64,000 nt of DNA from Enterococcus_D entomosocium. Lineage in GTDB: Bacteria; Bacillota; Bacilli; Lactobacillales; Enterococcaceae. The position numbers and the translations under genes were made by a program. Each line of letters opens with the position of its first letter. Positions within the stretch are counted from its first letter, which is position 1. The notes beneath the pieces are model-generated. The model searched no databases. It worked only from the letters and a program-made list of their open reading frames with translations, and was not told where the DNA came from. The stretch lies in NCBI RefSeq assembly GCF_030441895.1, contig NZ_JARJAS010000007.1; one strand, given 5' to 3'. Positions 34,532 to 43,751 of this stretch are shown one piece after another.

Positions 34532-35224
34532 TCAGCAAATTTCTTGATGCCAGAGGCCTTCTTCTCGCAAACTAACATAGGCATTGTCGCCAATAATTAA
34601 ATGATCCAGTAGTTCGATCCCCATCAAGTCTCCGCACTTGATCAAGCGGCGTGTAAACAGCAGATCTGCCTCTGAGGCTTGAGGACTTCCACTTGGGTGG
34701 TTGTGAACGACGATCACTCGTGCGGCACTGTAGCGTACCGCCCAATGAAAAATCTCCCGTGGGTGAGCGATCGACTGATTCAACGATCCGATGAAGATCG
34801 TCTTTTTTTGAATGATCTCATTTTTGGTATTCAAATAAATCCCGAGCAAGTGCTCCTGACGAAAGTCTTTTAATTCTTGGATCAGCTGATGAGCGATCGC
34901 CATACTGGAGTTGATCTTGCCGTACTTTGGTTGAACAGACCGCTGGATCCGCACACCTAATTCAATCATCGCTTTGATCTCGATGGCTTTGATTTGTCCG
35001 ACGCCGCGAATTTCTTGTAATTCATCGATTGTCGCTTCTTTTAATTCATACAATTCTTCAAAACGATTCAAGACACTAGCCGCTAATTCCAAGACATTTA
35101 GGGGCCGTGAGCCAGTCCGCAACAAAATTGCCAACAGTTCTTGGTTCGAAAGGGCATCAACCCCATATTGCACTAAGCGCTCTCGTGGAAACGAGCTTTG
35201 GGGAATCTCTGTTTCATTGATCAT
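34532..35224 (-). CDS. radC: RadC/JAB-domain protein
   Basis: A 230-residue RadC-family protein. A helix-hairpin-helix region (~residues 60-85, IRGVGQIKAIEIKA) precedes the JAB1/MPN domain with metal motif HNHPSGSPQASEAD. The name is historical; a DNA-repair role is doubtful and the real function is unknown. ATG 35224 was chosen for AAAGGAG 7 bases upstream; the longer reading frame to 35296 lacks a ribosome binding site. Confidence 0.92.
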   Translation of the reverse strand: MINETEIPQSSFPRERLVQYGVDALSNQELLAILLRTGSRPLNVLELAASVLNRFEELYELKEATIDELQEIRGVGQIKAIEIKAMIELGVRIQRSVQPKYGKINSSMAIAHQLIQELKDFRQEHLLGIYLNTKNEIIQKKTIFIGSLNQSIAHPREIFHWAVRYSAARVIVVHNHPSGSPQASEADLLFTRRLIKCGDLMGIELLDHLIIGDNAYVSLREEGLWHQEIC

Positions 35225-35306
35225 AAAAAAACTCCTTTGCGTCGGTCTAATAAAAGATACGCAAAGGAGAGAGTATTTCATGAATAAGATGCGCAAAAAA
35301 TCACAG

Positions 35307-35981
35307 TTAAATCGAAAAAGCCGTTTCTAGAAAATCTGGGACATCCTCTAGTGAAGGCAAGACTTTCAAGACTTTTTCTTCAATGATGGTCGTCGGCGCG
35401 ATCAAATCGGGAATCATAATGACTGAGATCCCAGCCCCATGAGCAGCATGAATACCGTTAGCCGAATCCTCAAGGATCACCAATTCTTCTTTTGGTACCG
35501 CCAGTAATGCATGAGCTTTTTCAAAAATCTCAGGATCTGGTTTTGCCCGTGTGACATCATCAAAGCAGACGATCTTAGGAAATTCCGCCGTTAAGTCTGC
35601 TGCTTCCAGCAAGGTGTCGATCACTTTGCGCTGGTTACTAGACGCCAACACTCGGGGAATCTTTTTCTCATCAAGATAATGCAATAACTCGTGGATCCCC
35701 GGCTTCAATTCAGCCTCGCCCCGTTGGAACATTTCCAACGTTTGCTGAAAAGCCGCTTGAATAAATTCTTCAATCATCTGATGACCAAAGGCTTCATCGA
35801 ATCTCTCATGATAAGCTGCCCAGACTTCTTCATCCGAAACACCTACATAGGCTAGGTATAACTCTTTTGTATAGGGAATACCCATTTGATCAGCCACGAT
35901 TTGAGTCGCTTGGTAATAAAGCAGCTCCGTGTCAAAAATCAAGCCGTCCATATCGAAAATCACACCACGTAACTTAGCCAT
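35307..35981 (-). CDS. HAD hydrolase, beta-phosphoglucomutase-like subfamily
   Basis: A 224-residue HAD-IA phosphatase: motif I DMDGLIFDTE (nucleophile Asp10 and Asp12), motif II ASSNQRK, motif III/IV KPDPEIFEKA...LEDSANGIHAA. The helical cap is ~residues 16-90. It overlaps folC by 8 bases. Likely a sugar-phosphate or nucleotide phosphatase; substrate is not predictable. Confidence 0.88.
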   Translation of the reverse strand: MAKLRGVIFDMDGLIFDTELLYYQATQIVADQMGIPYTKELYLAYVGVSDEEVWAAYHERFDEAFGHQMIEEFIQAAFQQTLEMFQRGEAELKPGIHELLHYLDEKKIPRVLASSNQRKVIDTLLEAADLTAEFPKIVCFDDVTRAKPDPEIFEKAHALLAVPKEELVILEDSANGIHAAHGAGISVIMIPDLIAPTTIIEEKVLKVLPSLEDVPDFLETAFSI

Positions 35982-37287
35982 TTCTTCCTCCTATTGCCAA
36001 TAACAATTCACGAACTTCTGAAACAAAATACAAGGATCCTGTCACCAGCAGCAAATCTTCATTGGTCATTTTTTCTAATAATTCTGCCAAGCCAAACTGC
36101 CATAAAGAAACGGTTGAGATTCGTTTTTCATCAAGTTCCTGATAGCCGTCTGCCAAATGCAGTGCTTTGGGAAAATCGAAGGTCGTTAAATAAATCTCGG
36201 CTTGGGGAATCGATAGCAATTGCTGAAGCATCTCATTGACGTTTTTGGTTTCAAGCGCTGAAAACAGTACATGGATACGATATTCGCTGAACTCTTCTTT
36301 CATCGTATCTACTAAACGAGCCATGGCGTGTACGTTATGGGCACCATCGATAATCACTAGTGGCTCACTACTGATTCGTTCCATCCGGGCGGGCCAATAG
36401 GCTTTTCGCAAGCCATTGCGAATCTCTTTGGCTGAAAAGGGCAGTTGCCGCAGGTCGCAATACAGGCTGTATAATTGGATCGCAACACCGGCATTTTCTG
36501 GTTGATGGCGGCCTAACATCGGTGTTTTCAAGCCTTTGATTTTGCCATGCTCATTTTCAAAATCAAACAATTCGCCCCATTCTTCATCGGGACGACGATA
36601 GGTCACACGGTACTCTTGCCCTGCATGATAAGCGGGTGCCTGTGCTTCTGCAGCTTTCAAATCGATCACCGAAAGCGCACTTTCAACGATATTGCCAGTA
36701 ACAAGGGGTGTTTGCGGCTTGATGATCCCTGCCTTATGGGCAGCGATCGCTTCAATGGTATCCCCTAAGACATCCATGTGATCCATGCCGATCGTCGTGA
36801 TCGCGGTCAAAATAGGAGAAATAACGTTGGTACTATCTAAGAGTCCCCCTAAGCCAACTTCAATAATCGCAACATCGACCTTTTTTTCTTCAAAATAGCC
36901 TAATGCCATAGCGGTAATGATCTCGAACTGGGTAATGCCCGTCAACGTTTCATCGCGATCAATTTCAGCAACCAGCGGCTGGATTTTTTCCACCCAAGCG
37001 ACCAAGTCCTCATCTGATATAAATTGTCCGTTGATTTCAATTCGTTCATTGAACGCTTCAATGTGTGGGGAAGTAAAGGTCCCCACTTGCTGCCCAGCTT
37101 CTTCTAAAAGACTACGCAAATAACTGACGGTCGATCCTTTGCCATTCGTACCGGCGATATGGATCATGGTCACCTTTTTTTCAGGATTACCCATCCGTTT
37201 TAATAATGCTTCGACACGCATCAATCCAGGTCTTTGCCCAAATGTCAAACGCGAATGGATCCACGCTGTTGCTTCTTCGCTTGTCAT
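35974..37287 (-). CDS. folC: Bifunctional folylpolyglutamate/dihydrofolate synthase
   Basis: A 437-residue FolC. It joins glutamate to (dihydro)folates in one-carbon metabolism. P-loop HIAGTNGKGSTVSYL (~44-58), the SPHIEAFNERI omega-loop region and DHMDVLGDT are seen. ATG 37287 with AGGTG 6 bases upstream was chosen; the GTG at 37296, only 4 bases after AGGAG, is the alternative. It follows valS by ~150 bases, the common valS-folC order. Confidence 0.95.
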   Translation of the reverse strand: MTSEEATAWIHSRLTFGQRPGLMRVEALLKRMGNPEKKVTMIHIAGTNGKGSTVSYLRSLLEEAGQQVGTFTSPHIEAFNERIEINGQFISDEDLVAWVEKIQPLVAEIDRDETLTGITQFEIITAMALGYFEEKKVDVAIIEVGLGGLLDSTNVISPILTAITTIGMDHMDVLGDTIEAIAAHKAGIIKPQTPLVTGNIVESALSVIDLKAAEAQAPAYHAGQEYRVTYRRPDEEWGELFDFENEHGKIKGLKTPMLGRHQPENAGVAIQLYSLYCDLRQLPFSAKEIRNGLRKAYWPARMERISSEPLVIIDGAHNVHAMARLVDTMKEEFSEYRIHVLFSALETKNVNEMLQQLLSIPQAEIYLTTFDFPKALHLADGYQELDEKRISTVSLWQFGLAELLEKMTNEDLLLVTGSLYFVSEVRELLLAIGGRNG

Positions 37288-37386
37288 CTCGCTCACCTCG
37301 CTCCTATTTTAACAAAAAATGAACGGCTTTCCCAATTTCTTTCCTTTAAACGAGAAAATTGTTCGCCCTGTTTCTATTGAATAAGC

Positions 37387-37418
37387 AAAAACAAGCATCT
37401 CCGAAAGATGCTTGTTTG
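37387..37418 (-). terminator. valS terminator
   Basis: ACAAGCATCT / AGATGCTTGT around CCGAA, with TTTTTG on the minus strand. Confidence 0.75.
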
Positions 37419-37435
37419 CGTATGATGTGCTCATC

Positions 37436-40081
37436 CTATTGGATTGTGCGTAATTGTTCGATCCGTTCTTGAACGGCTTTTTGTTTTTCAAGATAATCGG
37501 CTTCTTTGCTGCGTTCTTGTGCCACGACTTCCTCTGGTGCATTGGCAACGAAGCGTTCATTCGCCAGTTTGCCTTGTACCCGTTGAACTTCTTGGGTGAA
37601 CTTCGCTAGTTCTTTCTCCAAACGCGCGATTTCTTCTTCAATGTTGATCAACCCAGCTAGTGGCAAGTAGATCGTCGCACCTGATAGGATGGCAGACATC
37701 GCCAATTCAGGGGCTTGCAAGCTGTTAGAGATTTCTAGTTCTTCTGGATTACAGAAGCGTTCGATATAGTTTTTGTTAGCGATCAAGAATTCTTCGATCT
37801 CAGGCTCATTTGCTTGGATCAGCAAAGTGATTGGTTTCGAAAGTGGTGTATTTACTTCTGCTCGGATGTTTCGAACCGAACGAATCAATTCTTTCAACAC
37901 TTCCATCCCTTGCGCCGCTTTTTCATCCGTCCATTCTGGAGCCACTTGTGGATACTCAGCAACGACTAATGATTCCCCTGTATGCGGCAGCTTGCTCCAG
38001 ATTTCTTCTGTAACAAATGGCATGATTGGGTGCAACAAGCGTAAAATTTGATCAAGAACATGGACTAAGATGCTCTTATTAACTTGTTTCGCTGCTTCAT
38101 TGTCACCGTATAACGTTTCTTTCGACATTTCAATGTACCAGTCACAGAAATCATCCCAGATAAAGTTGTATAATTGACGACCTGCTTCACCAAATTCGAA
38201 GCGTTCAAAAAGGTCAGTGACTTTTTCAATCGTTTCATTCAAGCGCGTCAAGATCCAACGATCCGCCACTGATTTTTCACCAGAAAAATCAATGTCTTCT
38301 GCAGTCATTTCGCTGACATTCATTAAGACAAAACGGGAAGCATTCCAAATTTTATTGATGAAGTTCCAAGCAGCATCCATTTTCTCATAGCTGAAACGCA
38401 CGTCTTGTCCCGGTGCAGAGCCATTTGATAAGAACCAACGCAATGCATCAGCGCCGTATTGTTCAATGACTTCCATCGGATCGATCCCGTTTCCAAGAGA
38501 CTTACTCATTTTGCGACCTTGTTCATCACGGATCAATCCGTGGATCAAGACATTTTCAAATGGTCGTTTGCCAGTAAATTCCAAGCTTTGGAAAATCATA
38601 CGGCTTACCCAAAATGCGATAATGTCATAGCCAGTCACTAATGTATTCGTTGGGAAGTAGCGTTGGAAATCTTCATTGTTTTCATCTGGCCACCCCATCG
38701 TTGAAAACGGCCATAAAGCAGAACTAAACCATGTATCCAATACGTCTGGATCTTGCTGCCAATTTTCGGCATTTGCTGGCGCTTCAAGTCCTACATACAT
38801 TTCCCCCGTTTCTTTGTGGTACCAAGCTGGGATTTGATGGCCCCACCACAACTGACGAGAGATAACCCAGTCATGGACATTTTCCATCCAACGTAAGAAT
38901 GTTTGGTTGAAACGTGGCGGATAAAAGTCCACCGCATCGTCGGTTTCTTGGTTGTCGATGGCTTGTTTTGCTAATGGTTCCATTTTTACGAACCATTGTG
39001 TCGATAAACGAGGTTCGACTACTACGCCTGTCCGTTCTGAGTGACCTACGCTATGGACCATTTTTTCGATTTTGATCAGACGACCTAACGCTTCTAAATC
39101 TTTCACGATTTGCTTGCGAGCAGCAAAACGATCCATGCCTGCATAGGTACCTGCTAAGTCATTCATTGTTCCGTCATCATTCATGACATTGACCCGTGGT
39201 AGGTCATGGCGGTTACCGACCTCGAAGTCATTCGGGTCATGGGCAGGAGTGATTTTTACGACCCCTGTTCCAAATTCTTGGTCCACGTACTCATCAGCGA
39301 TGATTGGGATCTCTTTATTGACCAAAGGCAAGATCACTTTCTTACCAATCAATGCTTGATAGCGTTCATCTTCTGGATGAACCGCGACTGCTGTATCCCC
39401 CAACATCGTTTCTGGGCGAGTCGTTGCGATCTCCACCACACCGCTGCCATCTGCTAATTCGTAAGACATGTGGTAAAAAGCACCTTCGATGTCTTTGTGG
39501 ATCACTTCAATATCAGATAATGCCGTGCGGGCTTGTGGATCCCAGTTGATGATGTACTCGCCACGATAGATCAAGCCTTTTTCATATAGCGTCACGAAAA
39601 CTTTACGAACCGCTTCGGATAATCCATCATCTAATGTGAACCGTTCACGGCTATAGTCTAGGGATAAGCCTAGTTTCGCCCATTGTTCCCGAATGTGACC
39701 GGCATATTCTTCTTTCCAATCCCATACTTGTTCAACAAATTTTTCCCGACCAAGGTCATAGCGAGAAATTCCTTGTTCCCGCAGCTTTTCTTCTACTTTG
39801 GCTTGGGTAGCGATCCCAGCATGGTCCATTCCTGGCAGCCATAAGGTGTCATACCCTTGCATCCGTTTTTGACGAATGATGATGTCTTGTAACGTGGTAT
39901 CCCAGGCATGACCTAAGTGCAATTTTCCTGTTACGTTTGGTGGTGGAATCACGATAGAATAAGGTTTTGCTTCTTTGTTGCCGCTTGGTTTAAAACGGTC
40001 ATGCTCTAACCAATCTTGGTAACGCCCGGCTTCTACTTCTTGGGGATTGTACTTGGTGGATAGATTCTCAGTTTCTGTCAT
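37436..40081 (-). CDS. valS: Valyl-tRNA synthetase
   Basis: An 881-residue class I synthetase: HLGH (HIGH) motif in PNVTGKLHLGHAWD (~49-60), CP1 editing domain, RKMSKSLGNG (KMSKS) near residue 525, anticodon-binding helical domain, and a C-terminal coiled-coil arm (~815-881) typical of ValRS. TTAGGAGG precedes the ATG. It is controlled by the T-box leader at 40818-41096; the start codon is ~740 bases beyond the terminator of the leader, with an 86-bp tandem repeat in between. Confidence 0.98.
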   Translation of the reverse strand: MTETENLSTKYNPQEVEAGRYQDWLEHDRFKPSGNKEAKPYSIVIPPPNVTGKLHLGHAWDTTLQDIIIRQKRMQGYDTLWLPGMDHAGIATQAKVEEKLREQGISRYDLGREKFVEQVWDWKEEYAGHIREQWAKLGLSLDYSRERFTLDDGLSEAVRKVFVTLYEKGLIYRGEYIINWDPQARTALSDIEVIHKDIEGAFYHMSYELADGSGVVEIATTRPETMLGDTAVAVHPEDERYQALIGKKVILPLVNKEIPIIADEYVDQEFGTGVVKITPAHDPNDFEVGNRHDLPRVNVMNDDGTMNDLAGTYAGMDRFAARKQIVKDLEALGRLIKIEKMVHSVGHSERTGVVVEPRLSTQWFVKMEPLAKQAIDNQETDDAVDFYPPRFNQTFLRWMENVHDWVISRQLWWGHQIPAWYHKETGEMYVGLEAPANAENWQQDPDVLDTWFSSALWPFSTMGWPDENNEDFQRYFPTNTLVTGYDIIAFWVSRMIFQSLEFTGKRPFENVLIHGLIRDEQGRKMSKSLGNGIDPMEVIEQYGADALRWFLSNGSAPGQDVRFSYEKMDAAWNFINKIWNASRFVLMNVSEMTAEDIDFSGEKSVADRWILTRLNETIEKVTDLFERFEFGEAGRQLYNFIWDDFCDWYIEMSKETLYGDNEAAKQVNKSILVHVLDQILRLLHPIMPFVTEEIWSKLPHTGESLVVAEYPQVAPEWTDEKAAQGMEVLKELIRSVRNIRAEVNTPLSKPITLLIQANEPEIEEFLIANKNYIERFCNPEELEISNSLQAPELAMSAILSGATIYLPLAGLINIEEEIARLEKELAKFTQEVQRVQGKLANERFVANAPEEVVAQERSKEADYLEKQKAVQERIEQLRTIQ

Positions 40082-40331
40082 AGTTGGTCCTCCTAAAGTT
40101 ACGTTTTTTAAACGTAATGGTTGGTGTGGTTTTTTGGTGCCTGTTGCTGGGTAAAGCGCGAAAATGTTTGAATCGTTCAGGATGAGTGCAGTGGTAATTA
40201 ACAGCTGTTTATTGTTGGTAAAAAAAATTGCTTACAGAGGTCATGGCTCACTTCCGTGATCCTCTATTGTGTCTTAGGGCTTTTGGCAAGCGATCTGGCT
40301 CGCTTCGTGAACCAATTTTGTTGACTTCGCG

Positions 40332-40812
40332 TACTGTTCATCATCTGCTCTGTCCCTCTTTGTGCGCCAGTCATAGTGATTCCTAGTATAGTTACTACGC
40401 TCCCTACGGTCGCCTAGTACTGTTCATCATCTGCTCTGCCCCACTTTGTGCGCCAATCATAGTGATTCCTAGTATGGTTACTACGCTCCCTACGGTCGCC
40501 TAGTACTGTTCATCATCTATTCTGTCCCACTTTGTGGGTCAGTCATAGTGATTCCTAGTATGGTTACTACGCTCCCTTTGGTCGCCTAGTACTGTTCATC
40601 ATCTGCTCTGTCCCTCTTTGTGGGCCAGTCATAGTGATTCCTAGTATAGTTACTACGCTCCCTTTGGTCGCCTAGTACTGTTCATCATCTGCTCTGTCCC
40701 ACTTTGTGGGCCAGTCGCAGTGATTCCTAGTATGGTTACTACGCTCCCTTTGGTCGCCTAGTACTGTTCATCATCTGCTCTGTCCCACTTTGTGGGCCAG
40801 TCGCAGTGATTC
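40332..40812. repeat. Tandem array of 86-bp units (about 5.6 copies) in the valS leader
   Basis: Units start at 40332, 40418, 40504, 40590, 40676 and 40762 (last copy truncated at ~40812), exactly 86 bases apart and contiguous. Each begins TACTGTTCATCATCT and contains AGTGATTCCTAGTAT and ACTACGCTCCC. Copies differ by a few substitutions (CTACGG/CTTTGG, CATAG/CGCAG, GTGCG/GTGGG). 86 is not divisible by 3, so no long peptide is encoded. The array is transcribed between the T-box terminator and valS. The flank 40082-40331 shows no further feature apart from the valS ribosome binding site. Confidence 0.95.
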
Positions 40813-40817
40813 ACAGC

Positions 40818-41096
40818 AAAAAGCGCCCTAATGCCGAGGCATTAGGGCGCTGATACGCGGTACCACCTAAATTGCAGATTGCTCTGCCACTTTGACGTGA
40901 GGTAACGTTCACGACGCGCTTGATCTTACTGTGCGGCTTTATCTGCAAGAAACAAACCGTGGTTCGGATCAAAGACCTTCAAGCTACCTTTTCAGTGTCT
41001 GGGGAAGTCTTGCACCGACCGACTTCTCTCTGACCGCCAGGGTCACTGATACTCCTCTTGAACATTGTCTTGCTATCATAGATTCTTGTTTCATCT
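40818..41096 (-). ncRNA. T-box riboswitch of valS
   Basis: The minus strand holds the antiterminator core AGGTGGTACCGCG (40868-40856), followed by the GC-rich terminator AGCGCCCTAATGCC / GGCATTAGGGCGCT and a T-run (40851-40818). The UGGU bulge fits the A discriminator of tRNA-Val. The upstream half has Stem I-like pairings, with GUC valine triplets available as specifier (I cannot place it exactly). Uncharged tRNA-Val should favour read-through into valS. Confidence 0.93.
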
Positions 41097-41102
41097 TGCT
41101 AC

Positions 41103-41131
41103 ATTCTACAATGAACTTTTTTGAAAGTCAA
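41103..41131 (-). promoter_or_regulatory. valS T-box leader promoter
   Basis: TTGACT (41131-41126), 17 bases, TAGAAT (41108-41103), directly after the tpx stop codon. Confidence 0.75.
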
Positions 41132-41623
41132 TCAGAGGTTTGCTTTCGCCGCATCAATGGCTGCTTGATAATCCGGTTCGTGGGAGATCTCAGGCACGAT
41201 CTCAACGTGTTGAATCACGCCTTCACGGTCTAAAACGAAAATTGCTCGGGCAAAATGACCGAAGTCTGGGATCATGATTTGATAGGCCTCACCGAAGGTA
41301 TTCGCCGGATCATGAAGCATGATCATGTCGACGCCTTCTTGGCCGCACCATTGTGCTTGTTCTTCTTTTGTATTGTTAGAGATCGTTACAAAATTTATAT
41401 CATCCAATTGACTTGCTTCTTGGTTGAAACGCTTGGTCTGCAACGCACAGACACGTGTCACGATATCGGGAACAACGCTGATGATCGTTGGTTTTCCTAA
41501 AAAATCAGTCAGTGTATATTCCTTGTTCTCTAAACTTTTCAAGCGAAAATCAGCTGCTTTATCCCCTACTTTTGGTTGGTTGCCGGGCATCTCATAAACC
41601 GTTTCTTTGCGTGTAACTTGCAT
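41132..41623 (-). CDS. tpx: Thiol peroxidase (atypical 2-Cys peroxiredoxin)
   Basis: A 163-residue Tpx that reduces H2O2 and alkyl peroxides with thioredoxin. Peroxidatic Cys59 in TRVCALQTKRF and resolving Cys93 in QWCGQEGVD are both present. Normal length. AGGAGAG lies upstream of the ATG. No terminator of its own is visible; the valS leader promoter begins at its stop codon. Confidence 0.96.
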   Translation of the reverse strand: MQVTRKETVYEMPGNQPKVGDKAADFRLKSLENKEYTLTDFLGKPTIISVVPDIVTRVCALQTKRFNQEASQLDDINFVTISNNTKEEQAQWCGQEGVDMIMLHDPANTFGEAYQIMIPDFGHFARAIFVLDREGVIQHVEIVPEISHEPDYQAAIDAAKANL

Positions 41624-41688
41624 AACATCTCTCCTATAGCATTTTCTCCCAGTATAAGAAAGATTGTCAAAAAACGAAAAGGATTTGC

Positions 41689-42342
41689 TCAGACTTTCGA
41701 TTTTTGCGAGTAGGTCGTATCAAAAAAAATCAATGTTTGCAATTCTGTCGTCAAATCAATGTATTGGATATTGACGTCCTTTGGCACGATGACGGGATCA
41801 GGGGCAAAATTTAAAATCGCTGTGATCCCAGCATCCACGATCGCATCGATCGCCATTTGTGAATAACGGCTAGGAACGGTCGAAATCGCTACGGTGATTC
41901 CTTTTTCTGCTACGACTTCCGCCAATTGGTCCATTCCATAGACATAACGTCCACTAATGGTCTGGCCAATTATTTCTGGATCATTGTCAAAAACCGCGAT
42001 GACGGAAAGATTTTCATTTCTGCGAAAATTGTTGTTAGCTAACGCTTTTCCTAAATTTCCATAACCAATCAAGGCGATTTTTTTCTCCTCATTGGTTTCT
42101 AAAATATAGCTCAAAACCTCAATCAAATAAGGAACATCATAGCCATACCCACTTCTGCCTAATTCTCCTAAATGAGAAAAATCTCGGCGGATCGTGGCTG
42201 AAGGAACTTGCGTGATTTCTGCAAACTCTTTTGATTTGATTCGCTGAACACCAGAGGCATCCAGTAATTTTAAATGTCGTAAATAAGCTGGCAAACGTTT
42301 TGCCGTTGCTTTCGGAAGTTTTTTATCTCTTAGTGCTTCCAT
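41689..42342 (-). CDS. rex: Redox-sensing transcriptional repressor Rex
   Basis: A 217-residue Rex: N-terminal winged HTH (~1-80) and a C-terminal Rossmann domain that senses NADH/NAD+ (IALIGYGNLGKAL ~86-98, VFDNDPEIIG). It represses fermentation and NADH-oxidising genes. ATG 42342 was chosen for AGGAGGG 7 bases upstream; the 10 residues before it are not needed. A half-site TTGTGAATATTTTC near the promoter suggests autoregulation. Confidence 0.95.
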   Translation of the reverse strand: MEALRDKKLPKATAKRLPAYLRHLKLLDASGVQRIKSKEFAEITQVPSATIRRDFSHLGELGRSGYGYDVPYLIEVLSYILETNEEKKIALIGYGNLGKALANNNFRRNENLSVIAVFDNDPEIIGQTISGRYVYGMDQLAEVVAEKGITVAISTVPSRYSQMAIDAIVDAGITAILNFAPDPVIVPKDVNIQYIDLTTELQTLIFFDTTYSQKSKV

Positions 42343-42379
42343 CCTGTCCACCCTCCTTGTTAAACGATTCACATATTGA

Positions 42380-42422
42380 GTGTAGCATGTTCCATTTTCA
42401 ATAGCAAGAAAATATTCACAAA
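42380..42422 (-). promoter_or_regulatory. rex promoter with partial Rex-like site
   Basis: TTGCTA, 17 bases, TACACT on the minus strand; just upstream and abutting the -35 box is TTGTGAATATTTTC, resembling the first half of the Rex consensus TTGTGAAATATTTCACAA. The second half is poor. Confidence 0.3.
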
Positions 42423-42436
42423 CTCTCTCACTCGAT

Positions 42437-42477
42437 GAAAAACGACCACAAATGTTCCCTAACAGTTGTGGTCGTAG
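42437..42477 (-). terminator. thiI terminator
   Basis: CGACCACAA / TTGTGGTCG (42443-42451, 42466-42474) followed by TTTTTC on the minus strand. Confidence 0.8.
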
Positions 42478-42495
42478 TTTAAAAAAGAAACTTTA

Positions 42496-43704
42496 TTATA
42501 AGAATTCAGCGAATTCGGTTGCTATTTTTTCTTGATTTGCCGTGATTACTTCCAGTTTCAACCCAGCCATCGCACGTTCCATCATCCCTTCGATATCGAG
42601 ACGCTCTTCATATTGGTGTACCTTATCCAGTCTTGGGCGCGTCTTTGGTTGAGGAGGTGCAAAGATTGTGCAGCAATCCTCAAACGGCTGAACCGACAAT
42701 TCAAAAGTATCAATGGCTTCGGCAACTTCAATGATCTCCAATTTATCCATCGTTGCCACTGGGCGCACGATTGGCGTATTGGTTACTTCATTGATGGCGA
42801 CCATGCTATGCAAAGTTTGTGAAGCGACTTGTCCTAATGATTCACCATTTAAGATAATCAAGCCATGACGAGCCTCACGAATCGCATCTGTCAAACGCAG
42901 CATCATCCGACGGGTGATGGTCATCCAATAGCCTTGTGGCACACGGTTTTTGATTTCTTCTTGGATTTCCGTAAACGGAACTTCGATAAATTGGATGCTT
43001 CCCACATAAGGCGCAAGCTTCTTCGTTAAATCTTTGGCTTTTTGTAATGCTTGTTCACTCGTATAAGGAGGACTTGCAAAATGGACTGCTTCGATCTCAA
43101 CACCGCGTTTCATGGCAAAGTAGCCTGCAACTGGCGAATCGATACCACCAGAAAGCATCAACATTCCCTTACCGCTGGTGCCAACGGGTAAGCCGGCTGC
43201 TCCTTGGATCGTTTCATAGGACAGATAGGCGCCATCGATCCGTATTTCCACCCGCAGATTGATGTCTGGTTTTTTCATTTGGACTTTGATATCAGGAAAA
43301 CGGTCGATCACCGCATTACCTAAGGTCAAATTCAACTGGTTGCTATCTTGCACAAACGAGTGATCGCTGCGCTTAGCTGTGATTTTGAAGGTCTCAACAC
43401 CGGTGTAGATCTCTGCCATAACGTCTTGAACGGCTTTCTTTAATACCTCAATGTCTTTTTCAACCCGAATACTAGGGGAAAAGTTTTGAATCCCAAAGAC
43501 TTTTTGCAGCTTAGGAATGATCTCTTGGCTGTTTTCACCGTTCAATAGCAAGTGCATGCGATCTCGCTCGGCATGAACTTTGACATGGGGATAATCGGCT
43601 AAGGTACGTTTGACGTTTGAAGCTAATTGCATAATAAAACTACGACGATTTTTGCCCTTTGTTGACAGTTCGCCGTAACGAACCATGATTTCTGAATAAT
43701 TCAC
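42496..43704 (-). CDS. thiI: tRNA 4-thiouridine synthetase ThiI
   Basis: A 402-residue ThiI: N-terminal ferredoxin-like and THUMP domains (~1-165) and a PP-loop AANH domain with LSGGIDSPVAGY (~184-195). It adenylates U8 of tRNA and inserts sulfur. There is no C-terminal rhodanese domain, as in Firmicutes, so sulfur comes directly from the partner desulfurase encoded 47 bases upstream. The start is a GTG at 43704 with AAAGGAG 7 bases upstream. Confidence 0.96.
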   Translation of the reverse strand: MNYSEIMVRYGELSTKGKNRRSFIMQLASNVKRTLADYPHVKVHAERDRMHLLLNGENSQEIIPKLQKVFGIQNFSPSIRVEKDIEVLKKAVQDVMAEIYTGVETFKITAKRSDHSFVQDSNQLNLTLGNAVIDRFPDIKVQMKKPDINLRVEIRIDGAYLSYETIQGAAGLPVGTSGKGMLMLSGGIDSPVAGYFAMKRGVEIEAVHFASPPYTSEQALQKAKDLTKKLAPYVGSIQFIEVPFTEIQEEIKNRVPQGYWMTITRRMMLRLTDAIREARHGLIILNGESLGQVASQTLHSMVAINEVTNTPIVRPVATMDKLEIIEVAEAIDTFELSVQPFEDCCTIFAPPQPKTRPRLDKVHQYEERLDIEGMMERAMAGLKLEVITANQEKIATEFAEFL

Positions 43705-43751
43705 GAGAAAACTCCTTTGATTTGGATTGATTTTATAGTGCTATGTCGTGC

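Noticed and set aside
40332..40812. CRISPR array
   Set aside because: The units are contiguous 86-bp near-identical repeats without unique spacers and no cas genes are near.
40931..41233. 100-codon plus-strand frame
   Set aside because: It runs antisense through the T-box leader and the tpx end; no ribosome binding site and no recognisable protein.
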